The notes under the pieces are model-generated. The model saw only the letters and a list, made by a program, of their open reading frames with translations. It made no database searches and was not told where the DNA came from. From Actinacidiphila paucisporea (GTDB lineage Bacteria > Actinomycetota > Actinomycetes > Streptomycetales > Streptomycetaceae): DNA of 64,000 nt. Position numbers and translations under genes: made by a program. Below are positions 1-8,127 of this stretch, piece after piece (the stretch's first letter is position 1; each line of letters begins with the position of its first letter). The stretch covers positions 62,001-126,000 of the forward strand of contig NZ_FRBI01000007.1 of the NCBI RefSeq assembly GCF_900142575.1, written 5' to 3'.

Positions 1-2334
1 GGTCGGCTCGGCGCCGGCGGCATGGGGCTGGTCTATCTCGCGCGCTCGGCATCCGGCCGCCGGGTGGCGATCAAGACCGTACGCGCGGAGCTTGCCGAGG
101 ACCAGCTCTTCCGGGTCCGCTTCACGCGTGAGGTGGAGGCCGCCCGCGCCGTCTCCGGCTTCTACACCGCGGCCGTCGTGGACGCCGACCCGCGGGCCGC
201 CGTGCCGTGGCTGGCCACCGCGTACGTCCCCGCCCCGTCGCTGGAGGAGATCGTCAACGAGGCGGGGCCGATGCCCGCCCAGGCGGTGCGCTGGCTCGCC
301 GCCGGAATCGCCGAGGCCCTGCAGTCGATCCACGCCGCCGGCCTGGTGCACCGCGACATGAAACCGTCCAACGTGCTGGTGGTCGAGGACGGGCCGCGGG
401 TCATCGACTTCGGCATCGCCTCCGGCGTGTCAAACACGCGGCTGACGATGACCAACGTCGCCGTCGGCACCCCCGCCTACATGTCGCCCGAGCAGGCACG
501 CGACTCCCGCAGCGTGCGCGGCGCGAGCGACATCTTCTCGCTCGGCTCCACTCTGGTCTTCGCCGCGACCGGGCACGCGCCCTTCCACGGTGCCAACCCG
601 GTGGAGACCGTCTTCATGCTGCTGCGCGAGGGCCCGGACCTGGGCGGGCTGCCCGACGAGCTGCGCCCGCTCATCGAGTCCTGCATGCGGATGGAGGCCG
701 AGGGCCGGCCCACCCCCGCCGACCTGCAGGCCCAGCTGGCCCCGCACCTGTTCTCGACCGGCGGCGACGACACCGGGACGGCGTCCGCCTGGCTGCCCCC
801 CGGGGCGGTCGCGCTGATAGAGCAGCGCCGCAGCGGCCGGCTGCCGCACCCCGCGAGCCCCGCCGACGGCGGGCGCGGCGCGCACGCGGCGGGCCGGATC
901 CGGCCCGCGCAGCCGCCGGCGCCGCAGGGCGGGCTGCCGCCGCGGCCCGCGCAGCCGCCGCCGATCCCGGCGCACGCGCCGGGCGGCGACAACAACGGCC
1001 GGCACGGCGCCGGCGAGGTGGTGCAGCTCGCCGGATCGGCGCCGATCGGGCCCGGACTGCGGGTCGCGGACGCCGCCGAGCACAAGGCGGCGAGCGGGGC
1101 CGCGCCGGGCACCGAATGGGTCCGCCGCAGGCCGGGGGCGCACCGGGCCGGCGACCCGGCACCGACCGGTGTGCCCGCGCAGGGCGCGGCGGCGGCGCCC
1201 CCGGCGGAGTGGCGGCCCTGGCGGTTCCGGATGTCGAACGACGTGTGGGGCACCCCGGTGGTGGCCGGCGGCCTGCTCTACGTCACCTCCTTCGAGGTGC
1301 ACGCGCTGGACGTGGCGAGCGGGCGGCGGGAGTTCAAGACCAAGGACGTCGCGTGGACCATGGCGGTGGCCGGCGGCCGGATCCACGCCTCGGACGGGCC
1401 GCACCTATTCGCGCTGGACGCGGCGGACGGTGCCGACCGGTGGCGTACGCAGATCGACGGCTGGGTCTACGCGGTACGGACCGACGCGGGCACCGTCGTC
1501 ACGGGGACGCGCGGCGGCGGAGTCCAGTCGTGGGACGCGAGTCGCGGGACGCTGCGGTGGGAGCGGAGCGGCGCGCAGACGGAGTTCGAGTCGCCGGACT
1601 CCGGCCCGACCGTCGTCGGCCGGGTCGTCTACTACCAGGGCGGCGGGAAGCTGTACGCGGTGGACGCGCTGACCGGGTCGGAGATGTGGTCGTATCCGGT
1701 CGGTGAGCCGGGCGTGGCAGGTTCGGTGCCCACCAGACCGGTGGTCGCGAACGGCGTCGTCCACCTGACCGCCGGCACCCGGGTGCTCGCGCTCGACGCC
1801 CGCAGCGGCGCCGAGCGCTGGCATTTCGACGCACCGGCGGTGATGTTCGCGCCGCCCGCGTACGTACCGGGACCCGGGTCGTCGGGCGGCGGCGTGTACG
1901 TCGCCGACCACCTCGGTACGGTCTACGCGCTCGATGCGGCCGGCGGGCGCGAGCGGTGGCGGGTCGCCACCGAGCCGCGGCAGTCCGTGGAGCCGGTCGT
2001 GGTGGCGGCCGGTGCGGTGCACCTGGGCGCGGGCAGCGCGCTCTACACGCTGGACGCGGTCAGCGGCACCCCGCGCTGGCGGTTCGCGGCGCAGGGCGAG
2101 ATCGTCGGGTCGCCCGCGGTCGCCGACGGCCGCGTGCACTTCGGGTCCAAGGACCACTGCCTCTACACCGTGGACGCGCAGGGCGGCCAGCTGCGCTGGC
2201 GGCTGGAGACCGGCGGCGAGATCACCGGTTCGCCGGTCAGCGCGGACGGCGTCATCTACGCGTGCTCCAAGGACCGCTGCGTCTACGCGCTCGACGCGAC
2301 GAAGGGGACCGGGGCGTCGTCCCGCCGGGCTTGA
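1..2334 (+). CDS. afsK: AfsK-type Ser/Thr protein kinase with C-terminal PQQ beta-propeller (5' end outside window)
   Basis: Membrane-associated eukaryotic-type kinase; in Streptomyces AfsK phosphorylates AfsR to switch on secondary metabolism. The reading frame is open from base 1 and begins inside the glycine-rich loop (GRLGAGGMG), so the true start lies just upstream of the window. The kinase core is complete from there: VAIK lysine near base 73, HRDMKPSN near 349-372, DFG near 406-414, SPEQ near 485. A Pro/Gly/Ala-rich linker (about 760-1200) follows, then about seven repeats of the type 'hYALDAxxGxxRWR' to the stop, typical of PQQ-like blades. The neighbours (small membrane protein, afsS, afsR on the opposite strand) match the afsK locus of S. 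coelicolor as I remember it, which makes AfsK more likely than another kinase. Confidence 0.9.
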   Translation, partial: GRLGAGGMGLVYLARSASGRRVAIKTVRAELAEDQLFRVRFTREVEAARAVSGFYTAAVVDADPRAAVPWLATAYVPAPSLEEIVNEAGPMPAQAVRWLAAGIAEALQSIHAAGLVHRDMKPSNVLVVEDGPRVIDFGIASGVSNTRLTMTNVAVGTPAYMSPEQARDSRSVRGASDIFSLGSTLVFAATGHAPFHGANPVETVFMLLREGPDLGGLPDELRPLIESCMRMEAEGRPTPADLQAQLAPHLFSTGGDDTGTASAWLPPGAVALIEQRRSGRLPHPASPADGGRGAHAAGRIRPAQPPAPQGGLPPRPAQPPPIPAHAPGGDNNGRHGAGEVVQLAGSAPIGPGLRVADAAEHKAASGAAPGTEWVRRRPGAHRAGDPAPTGVPAQGAAAAPPAEWRPWRFRMSNDVWGTPVVAGGLLYVTSFEVHALDVASGRREFKTKDVAWTMAVAGGRIHASDGPHLFALDAADGADRWRTQIDGWVYAVRTDAGTVVTGTRGGGVQSWDASRGTLRWERSGAQTEFESPDSGPTVVGRVVYYQGGGKLYAVDALTGSEMWSYPVGEPGVAGSVPTRPVVANGVVHLTAGTRVLALDARSGAERWHFDAPAVMFAPPAYVPGPGSSGGGVYVADHLGTVYALDAAGGRERWRVATEPRQSVEPVVVAAGAVHLGAGSALYTLDAVSGTPRWRFAAQGEIVGSPAVADGRVHFGSKDHCLYTVDAQGGQLRWRLETGGEITGSPVSADGVIYACSKDRCVYALDATKGTGASSRRA

Positions 2335-2368
2335 GCCCGCCTTCCGGCCCGCGCGGCCATGCTCCCGG

Positions 2369-2965
2369 TCAGCCCAGGGGCCGGTCGGGCGGCAGCGGCG
2401 GCAGGGTGAGGGTGTCGTCGTCCTCCGGGCGGTAGCCGGAATCCAACGGTGCAGCCGGCGGAGGCGGCGGTGCCGAGGCGTCGGCGTACGGATGTGCGGG
2501 CGGCTGCTCGGAGGGCATCGGGTACGGCGCGGACGGCTCGGCGTACCGGCGGATCGTGCGGCCCCGCATCACGGCCGCGCCGAGCAGCAGCAGGGCGCCG
2601 CCGCCGACCGCGGCCGCCACGCCGACGTCGAGGCCGTCGCCGCCGGCCGTGAGCGAACCGGCGGACTGGCCCTGGCGGACCATCCACAGCACGGTGACCC
2701 CGAGGACGAGGGCGCCCGCCGCGCCCACCGCGGTCCGGGAGCGCACCAGCACGCCGAGCACGGCGAGCAGGGCGGCGAAGCCCAGGGGAAGGAAGAGGGA
2801 GCCGAGCAGGGCCGCGGTTGCCGGCGTGACGCCGACCCCGGTGAAGAGGTCGTCCACCCGGATGTCGGTCCCGTGGCGCCCGCCGTACCAGACACGGAAG
2901 GAACTCCAGACGGCGAGCGCTGCTCCGATGAGCGCGAGAAGCGAGCCGAAGATGTTGCGGAGCAT
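2369..2965 (-). CDS. Small multi-pass membrane protein between afsK and afsS
   Basis: A 198-residue protein with about four hydrophobic segments in the first 150 residues (starting NIFGSLLALIGAALAVWSSF) and a hydrophilic Pro/Ala/Asp-rich tail, so probably an inner-membrane protein with a cytoplasmic C-terminus. The ATG at 2965 was chosen because AAAGAGG lies about 12 bases upstream and the first helix begins at once; an upstream extension to 3091 would run into the hairpins at 3044-3139. The product is convergent with afsK (34-base gap). It sits where S. coelicolor has an unassigned membrane protein in the afsK-afsS-afsR cluster; its function is unknown. A role in anchoring or tuning the AfsK system is only a guess from position. 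Confidence 0.75.
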   Translation of the reverse strand: MLRNIFGSLLALIGAALAVWSSFRVWYGGRHGTDIRVDDLFTGVGVTPATAALLGSLFLPLGFAALLAVLGVLVRSRTAVGAAGALVLGVTVLWMVRQGQSAGSLTAGGDGLDVGVAAAVGGGALLLLGAAVMRGRTIRRYAEPSAPYPMPSEQPPAHPYADASAPPPPPAAPLDSGYRPEDDDTLTLPPLPPDRPLG

Positions 2966-3043
2966 CCGGCGGCACCGCCTCTTTCGCGTACTCAGCCCCC
3001 TCGGGGCCGAGGCTACGCCGGGTGCTCCGCCTTCGCCAGGCGA

Positions 3044-3091
3044 GTGTCTTGTGCTGCCCCCGGGGACGCCCCCGAGGGCAGCACAAGACAC
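3044..3091. terminator. Perfect 16-bp stem hairpin upstream of the membrane-protein gene
   Basis: GTGTCTTGTGCTGCCC at 3044-3059 pairs exactly with 3076-3091 across a 16-base loop. It overlaps by three bases a second hairpin (3089-3139). The pair lies downstream of afsS on the minus strand and probably ends afsS transcription. There is no T-run, as is common for actinobacterial terminators. Confidence 0.7.
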
Positions 3092-3139
3092 AGCAGACTG
3101 GCCGCAGCGTCCCCTCCGAGCTGCGGTCAGTCTGCTGTG
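3089..3139. terminator. Second adjoining hairpin (19-bp arms, one mismatch)
   Basis: Bases 3089-3107 pair with 3121-3139 with a single G/A mismatch around a 13-base loop. Back-to-back with the previous hairpin, it may form a double terminator for afsS or compete with it as an alternative fold through the shared CACAG. Confidence 0.6.
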
Positions 3140-3182
3140 CGAGCCCGGGGCGCCGTCCGCAGGCCCCTGATCCGCGGACGTT

Positions 3183-3297
3183 CCCCCTCCCGGGCTGCCC
3201 CCATGGCCCCCCGATTCCCCCTGCTCCCCCCGTGGTCCCCCGTGATCCCCCCGGATCCCCCGTGGTCCCCCTGCCCCCCGTGCGACCGCTCCCCCCG
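3183..3297 (-). repeat. C-rich/G-rich tract with about eleven runs of five or six G on the minus strand
   Basis: The + strand carries about eleven C-runs of length 5-6 separated by 2-6 bases. On the minus strand, which is the transcribed sense of afsS, this gives an uninterrupted series of G5-G6 runs beginning about 11 bases after the afsS stop. Such a sequence can form several G-quadruplexes in the afsS 3' UTR. Confidence 0.8.
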
Positions 3298-3308
3298 TCA
3301 GCGGACGA

Positions 3309-3479
3309 TTACGGGCGCGTGCCCTCGGTGTAGATGTTGTTCGGCTTCACGGTGCCCGGCGTGGCGGCCGTCTCCGGAGCGGTCTCGGGCGTGCCCTCGG
3401 TGTAGATGTTGTCCGGGTCGGCGGTGCCGCCGCCGTCAAGCTTCGGCGCCTTCGGGGTCTTCGCCTGCTCTGCGCTCAT
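3309..3479 (-). CDS. afsS: AfsS-like small regulatory peptide with two NIYTEGT repeats
   Basis: A 56-residue hydrophilic protein. It has two copies of a block ending NIYTEGT (residues 24-30 and 48-54, a period of 24), joined by a TPETAPETAATPGT linker, and a Lys-rich N-terminus (KTPKAPK). The ATG at 3479 is preceded by AGGAGA seven bases upstream, a clear ribosome site. The gene lies just downstream of afsR on the same strand, the afsR-afsS order of S. coelicolor, where AfsS is a short repeat-containing activator of antibiotic production whose promoter is the target of AfsR. Assignment rests on size, internal repeats and position, not on motif identity. No cysteine, signal peptide or leader-peptidase site is seen, so a RiPP precursor is less likely. 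Confidence 0.8.
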   Translation of the reverse strand: MSAEQAKTPKAPKLDGGGTADPDNIYTEGTPETAPETAATPGTVKPNNIYTEGTRP

Positions 3480-3604
3480 GGTGCTCTCCTGTGTGCTGTG
3501 AGTGCGTGGGGACGTACTGTCGAAACGCCCGCCCGGCAGCGACCCCCGTGCACCGCCGAGCGGGCAGCTCGTGCAGTGATGGAATCGTGGCACCCGGCGA
3601 TAAT

Positions 3605-3627
3605 CAACTGATAAACGGCATCAGTTG
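3605..3627. promoter_or_regulatory. 8-bp inverted repeat between afsR and afsS
   Basis: CAACTGAT, seven bases, ATCAGTTG: a perfect dyad 22 bases after the afsR stop and about 125 bases before the afsS start. It is AT-rich against the background. It could be an operator for afsS or a weak afsR terminator; the stem is too short and AT-rich for a good terminator. Confidence 0.45.
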
Positions 3628-3648
3628 GGCAGCGCGGGCCGACAGACG

Positions 3649-6597
3649 CTAGACGGCGAGCGACGGCCGCGGCTCGTCCTGGTCCCCGTCGCCGAGCAGC
3701 CGCCGCACCTCGGCGGCCTCCGGCGTCCCCAGCGACGTGAAGACGGCGAGCGCGTCGTGCCAGCAGGCGTACGCGCGGATCTCCTGGCCCATACCGTCGA
3801 GTGCGCGGCCCAGCACGGTCAGCGCGTTGGCCGTACGCCATTCGCCGCCGATCTCCCGCAGGATGACGAGCGACTGCTCGACGTGGGAGGCGGACTGCCG
3901 CCACTGCTGGGCGGCGAGGTGCAGTTGCGCGAGGCGGAAGAGCGTCATGCCCTCCCAGAACTGCTGCCGGGCGGCGCGGAAGATGTCCAGGGCCTCGGTC
4001 AGGCACTCCAGCGCCTCGTCGAGGCGGTCGGCGGCGGTGAGCGTGACGCCCATCGAGTACAGGCCGTTGCCCAGCCTGAATCCGGCGCCCATCTCCCGGT
4101 GGATCGCCACGACCCGCTCCGCGGTGGCCGTCGCGGCCTCGGTGTCGCCCAGGTCCTGCTGGGCGCGGGCCAGGTTGCTCAGCGCCGACGCCTCGCCGTG
4201 CTTGTTGCCGTCCGCCCTGAAGGCTTCGAGCGCGGTGGTGTGATAAGCGGCGCTCTCGGCGAAACGGTGGCCGCGGTGGGCCAGCGAGCCGCGCAGATTC
4301 GGCGCGTAGCTGCACGTCACCGGGTCCTCGGCGGACAGGCCGAGCAGCAGCGCGCGCTTGGCCTCCTCCTCCGCGGCGTCGAACCTGCCGGAAAGCCGCA
4401 GCAGTTGGCCGAGCCAGACCCGGCCGCGGCCCTCGGTCAGGGTGTCGCCGCACGCCTGCGCGGTGGACACCAGGGCGCAGGCGGCCTGCTCGTACTGCCG
4501 GCCGTAGACGCCGGACTCCACCAGGTCCTGGGCGGCGAGCAGGACGTCCACCGCGCGCCGCAGGAAGCCCTCGCAGCCCGAGTCCGCGGCCTGCTGCACC
4601 GTGGCCAGCAGCCCCTGGGCCTCGGAGAACAGCCACTCCAGGGACTCCTCCCTGGTGCCGAAGGACAGACCGGGGTGGGTGGTCGGGGCGAGGTGGTCGA
4701 TGACGCGGTCGCCGGGATTCTCCAGCGCGTAGGCGGAGACCGCCGAGGCGAGGGAGAAGTCCAGCAGCCGGGACAGCGCCGCGCAGCGCGCCTCGGGGGT
4801 CTCGTCGGCTTCGGCCTGCTCGCGGGCGTAGAGGCGCAGCAAGTCGTGGAAGCGGTAGCGGGCCGGGGCGGCGGACTCGATGAGGCTGATGTCGACCAGG
4901 GCTTCGAGGAGTTCCTCGGTGCGGTAGGGGTCCAGGTCGAGGACGGCGGCCGCGGCGTGCAGGGAGATGTCCGGGCCCTCGGGCAGCGAGAGGAGCCGGA
5001 AGGCACGGGCCTGCGCGGGTGAGAGGTGGCCGTAGCCGAGGGCGAAGGTGGCTTTGACGGCGAGGTCGCCGGCGCGCAGTTCGTCCAGCCGCCTGCGGTG
5101 GTCGGCGAGCTTGTTGGCCAGGACGGAGACCGTCCAGGTGCGGCGGGCGGCCAGCCGGGCGGCGGCGATACGGATCGCCAGCGGCAGGAAGCCGCAGGCG
5201 GCGACGACGTCGAGGGCGGCCTGCCGCTCGCTGCTGACCCGCTCCTCGCCGACGATGCGGGTGAACAGCAGGAGCGATTCCTCGGGCGACATCACGTCGA
5301 GGTCGACCAGGTGGGCGCCGGCCAGGTCGACCATCCGCACCCGGCTGGTGACCAGCGCGGCGCAGCCGGGCGTGCCGGGCAGCAGCTGCCTGACCTGGGC
5401 GGCGTCGTAGGCGTTGTCGAGCAGCGCGAGGACCCGGCGCCCGTCGAGCGTGGAGCGGTAGAGGGCGGCGCGGTCGGCCAGCGAGTCGGGGATGGCCGCG
5501 TCGGGCAGGCCCAGGGCGCGCAGGAACGACGCGAGCACGACCTCCGGTTCGGCCGGCCGCGGACCCGTGCCCTGGAGGTCGACGTAGAGCTGCCCGTCGG
5601 GGAAGGCGTCGCGGGCGTCGTGCGCGACCTGGACGGCCAGGGTGGTCTTGCCGACACCGCCGATGCCGGCGACGGCGGAGACCGCCATCACACCGCTGCC
5701 CTGCGACGCGCAGGCCAGCTGCTCGCCCAGTTCGTGGACGAAGGCCGAGCGGCCGGTGAAGTCGGAGACGGTGGCGGGCAGTTGCGCCGGGCGGAGGATC
5801 TCCGGGGCGCCGGGCGCGGCGGCGCCCTGCGGCGGGGCCAGGCCGGGGTCCGCCTCCAGGATGCGCTGGTGGAGGTCGCTCAGCTCGGTGGAGGGGTCGA
5901 TGCCCAGCTCGTCGGCCAGCAGGCGGCGGGTGTCGGCGTAGACGCCCAGGGCCTCGGCCTGCCGTCCGCTGCGGTAGAGGGCGAGCATCAGCAGGGCGCG
6001 CAGCCGCTCGCGCAGCGGGTGCTCCGCGGTGATCGCGGTCAGCTCCGAGACGGCTTCGGCGTGCGCGCCCACCTCCAGGTCGAGTTCTAGCCGCGCCTCG
6101 ATCAGGCCGAGGTGCCACTCGGCGAGCCTGCCGCGCTGCGTCTCGGCGTACGGCCCGGGCAGTCCGGCGAGCGGCTCACCCTTCCACAGGTCCAGCGCGC
6201 TGAGCATCAGCTCCCTGGCCTGGCCCGGGTCGACCGCGCGGACCTTCTCGGCCTCCGCGGCCAACTGCTCGACCAGGGTGGCGTCCAGCGCCTCGACGGG
6301 TACGTGGATCGCGTAGCCGCCCGAGTCGGTGACCAGGGTCTCCGAGCCGAGCGCCTTGCGCAGCCGGAAGGCGTACGAACGCAGGGCGGCCAGCGCGGTG
6401 TTGGGCGGGTTCTCGCCCCACAGGGCGTCCAGCAGCTCCGACGCGGTCGCCGTCCGCCCGCCGCGCAGCAGCAGTACGGCCAGCAGCGCACGCTGCTGCG
6501 GTGCGCCGGTGCTGATCGGCTGGCCGTCGCGCCAGGCGCGCACCGGCCCGAGGACCGCGAACCGCAAGCCGCCGCCCGGTTCCGTCCCGCTTCCCAT
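3649..6597 (-). CDS. afsR: AfsR-type global regulator (SARP winged helix, BTAD, NB-ARC ATPase, TPR)
   Basis: A cytoplasmic transcription factor that is phosphorylated by AfsK and, in S. coelicolor, activates afsS. At 982 residues it is the usual AfsR length. The OmpR-like DNA-binding domain is at about 10-100 (LRFAVLGPVRAWRDG, LLDALWG, RKALGSETLVTDSGGY) and the bacterial transcriptional activation domain at about 100-255. The NB-ARC domain has a Walker A GGVGKTT at about 313-319. Tetratricopeptide repeats fill about 680-970. Start ATG at 6597 has AGGGGGC five bases upstream. afsS follows on the same strand after a 169-base gap with its own presumed promoter, and afsK lies beyond. The intact ATPase and TPR parts separate it from short SARPs of biosynthetic clusters. 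Confidence 0.93.
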   Translation of the reverse strand: MGSGTEPGGGLRFAVLGPVRAWRDGQPISTGAPQQRALLAVLLLRGGRTATASELLDALWGENPPNTALAALRSYAFRLRKALGSETLVTDSGGYAIHVPVEALDATLVEQLAAEAEKVRAVDPGQARELMLSALDLWKGEPLAGLPGPYAETQRGRLAEWHLGLIEARLELDLEVGAHAEAVSELTAITAEHPLRERLRALLMLALYRSGRQAEALGVYADTRRLLADELGIDPSTELSDLHQRILEADPGLAPPQGAAAPGAPEILRPAQLPATVSDFTGRSAFVHELGEQLACASQGSGVMAVSAVAGIGGVGKTTLAVQVAHDARDAFPDGQLYVDLQGTGPRPAEPEVVLASFLRALGLPDAAIPDSLADRAALYRSTLDGRRVLALLDNAYDAAQVRQLLPGTPGCAALVTSRVRMVDLAGAHLVDLDVMSPEESLLLFTRIVGEERVSSERQAALDVVAACGFLPLAIRIAAARLAARRTWTVSVLANKLADHRRRLDELRAGDLAVKATFALGYGHLSPAQARAFRLLSLPEGPDISLHAAAAVLDLDPYRTEELLEALVDISLIESAAPARYRFHDLLRLYAREQAEADETPEARCAALSRLLDFSLASAVSAYALENPGDRVIDHLAPTTHPGLSFGTREESLEWLFSEAQGLLATVQQAADSGCEGFLRRAVDVLLAAQDLVESGVYGRQYEQAACALVSTAQACGDTLTEGRGRVWLGQLLRLSGRFDAAEEEAKRALLLGLSAEDPVTCSYAPNLRGSLAHRGHRFAESAAYHTTALEAFRADGNKHGEASALSNLARAQQDLGDTEAATATAERVVAIHREMGAGFRLGNGLYSMGVTLTAADRLDEALECLTEALDIFRAARQQFWEGMTLFRLAQLHLAAQQWRQSASHVEQSLVILREIGGEWRTANALTVLGRALDGMGQEIRAYACWHDALAVFTSLGTPEAAEVRRLLGDGDQDEPRPSLAV

Positions 6598-6915
6598 TCA
6601 TGCCCCCTGAACCGCTCGCGAACCGAACCGGTCCGGACAGGGCCGGGTCGGCTTTCCGCGCGTATATCAATCATTCATCGCCAGGCGGAACAGTTGTCCG
6701 CATGGCACTCGTCGGCGGAGCCGCTGGTTCAGCCCCGTCCGTGTCAGTTTGCCGTGTCGGGCCGCCCCGGGTCACCCCATGCGGGTCCTTAACCGGTCCA
6801 ACGGCAGAAGTTGGGCCGAATTTGATATTCCGTCTGTGCGTGCGCGGAGGTTGTGGTGTGTGGGGATGGATCGTGCCGTGGGGCTGTGCGCCACAGGACG
6901 GGTAGCTGAGCCGCG
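6598..6915. other. Intergenic region between afsR and the divergent adenylation-domain gene
   Basis: A 318-base divergent spacer. It holds two AT-rich blocks, at about 6661-6680 and at 6818-6830 (GAATTTGATATTC, near-palindromic), either of which could carry the afsR promoter or an operator. No hairpin terminator, RNA gene or convincing short coding frame is seen. Confidence 0.4.
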
Positions 6916-7980
6916 ATGTGTACGAAGTGTGCGGATCGCGCGGGTGGCCCGTACCGGGCGCCGGTACGAGGCCCGGGTACGCCCGAAGCACAGGTCGGCT
7001 ACGTCGCCGGAGGGTATGCGGCAGGGGCGTACGAGCCGGCCGACTGCCCGCCGGATACGCCGTACGGGGCCGGCGCGCCCGGCGGCCGGTCCGCCTGGTG
7101 GGGGAGGCCGCAGCGCGATTCCGTGCGGCCGCTGCATGCCGCGCGGCCGCCGGGCACGGCGTATGCGCCGCAATACTCCGCGCCGCGGGAGACCGTTGCA
7201 ATGAGCGGCGGAAAACACAGCAAGCCGCGCCGGTCGCGGCCGGGCGGCGGCGGGGGCGGCGGGCCCCGGCCCGTCGCGGGGGACGGCGGCCGGCTGCCCG
7301 GACCGCTGCTGCGCCGGCGCGCGGAACGGCACCCGACACTGGTGCCCGAGCTGCCCTTCGAGGGCCGGGCGGGCGCTGCGGTCGGTACCGCGGGGTGCAG
7401 CTTCGCCGAACTCGACCGGCGTGCCCGGGCCATCGCCGCCCGGCTCGGTACATTGCTCAGCCCCGGCAGCCGCGTCCTGCTCGTCTACCCGGAGGGACCC
7501 GACCTGGCGGGCGCCTTCTTCGGCTGCCTCTACGCCGGCATGGCCGCGGTCCCGCTCGTGCTGACCACGCCCGGCGCCGTCCACGCGGTGCCGCGCGCCG
7601 TCCAGCGCTGCGCCCCCGACCTGGTGCTGACCGGCACCGACGGATGGCACGCGCTCGACGTCGACCGGAACCGTACGCGGGTGGTCGAGGCGGACGGCGT
7701 ACGCGTCGGGGGCGAACCGGTGTGGCGGCTGGCCACGCAATGGCGGCCGGTCGGCGTCCTGCGCGGCGCGCCCGCCTACCACTGCTACCACGACGACGGC
7801 CCGGCGGGCGGGCGGCTCGAAGCGGCAATGTGCCACGGCGACCTCGCCGAGGTGATGACCGAACTGGCCCAGGCGATCCGGCTCGGCACGGACGAGGAGA
7901 ACGTCGGCTGGATCGCGGCGGTGCACGGCCTGGAGGAGGCCGTGTGGCGGATCCTGCTGCCGGTACGGGTGACGGGCTGA
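6916..7980 (+). CDS. Truncated AMP-binding (FAAL-like) N-terminal domain protein
   Basis: The C-terminal ~230 residues match the beginning of acyl-AMP ligases: FAELDRRARAIAARL, then GSRVLLVYPEGPDLAGAFFGCLYAGMAAVPL, the typical fatty-acyl-AMP-ligase opening. The protein then ends after a diverged stretch. The P-loop of adenylation enzymes (SSGTTGxPK), the GxE-type ATP motif and the C-terminal domain are absent, so ligase activity is not expected. The first ~95 residues are Gly/Pro/Tyr-rich. The start is uncertain: ATG at 7201 (MSGGKHSKP) has GGGAG ten bases upstream and would give 259 residues, whereas the ATG at 6916 lacks a clear ribosome site. It is divergent from afsR. It may be an adapter-like or regulatory relic. 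Confidence 0.65.
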   Translation: MCTKCADRAGGPYRAPVRGPGTPEAQVGYVAGGYAAGAYEPADCPPDTPYGAGAPGGRSAWWGRPQRDSVRPLHAARPPGTAYAPQYSAPRETVAMSGGKHSKPRRSRPGGGGGGGPRPVAGDGGRLPGPLLRRRAERHPTLVPELPFEGRAGAAVGTAGCSFAELDRRARAIAARLGTLLSPGSRVLLVYPEGPDLAGAFFGCLYAGMAAVPLVLTTPGAVHAVPRAVQRCAPDLVLTGTDGWHALDVDRNRTRVVEADGVRVGGEPVWRLATQWRPVGVLRGAPAYHCYHDDGPAGGRLEAAMCHGDLAEVMTELAQAIRLGTDEENVGWIAAVHGLEEAVWRILLPVRVTG

Positions 7981-8021
7981 GGCCGCGGGCCCGGCTGCGG
8001 TCCGGCCGCGCCTTCCGCGGG

Positions 8022-8042
8022 CGTCACGGGGACGTCACGGGG
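8022..8042 (+). repeat. Tandem direct repeat CGTCACGGGG with 11-base period
   Basis: Two identical 10-mers (8022-8031 and 8033-8042) separated by one base, 85 bases upstream of the PPOX gene. The 11-base period resembles response-regulator or AfsR/PhoP-type direct repeats, but the unit differs from the GTTCACC PHO consensus. Confidence 0.5.
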
Positions 8043-8127
8043 GCCTTGCGGGCGACCGATGAATTCGCGGCACCCGGCCGGTCTGCACCTGCGACGGGAG
8101 AACCGCATTCTTCGGAGGTGGCAGCAC

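Noticed and set aside
2283..3086. Long minus-strand and plus-strand frames across the afsK-afsS interval
   Set aside because: They are Arg/Pro-rich shadows of the GC-rich sequence with no domain and no ribosome site.
3183..3297. C-rich tract as a CRISPR-like repeat array
   Set aside because: Spacing is irregular and units are 5-6 bases; there is no repeat-spacer structure and no cas gene.
3309..3479. The 56-residue repeat peptide as a RiPP precursor
   Set aside because: It has no core-type Cys, Ser or Thr cluster next to a modifying enzyme, and its place after afsR fits AfsS.
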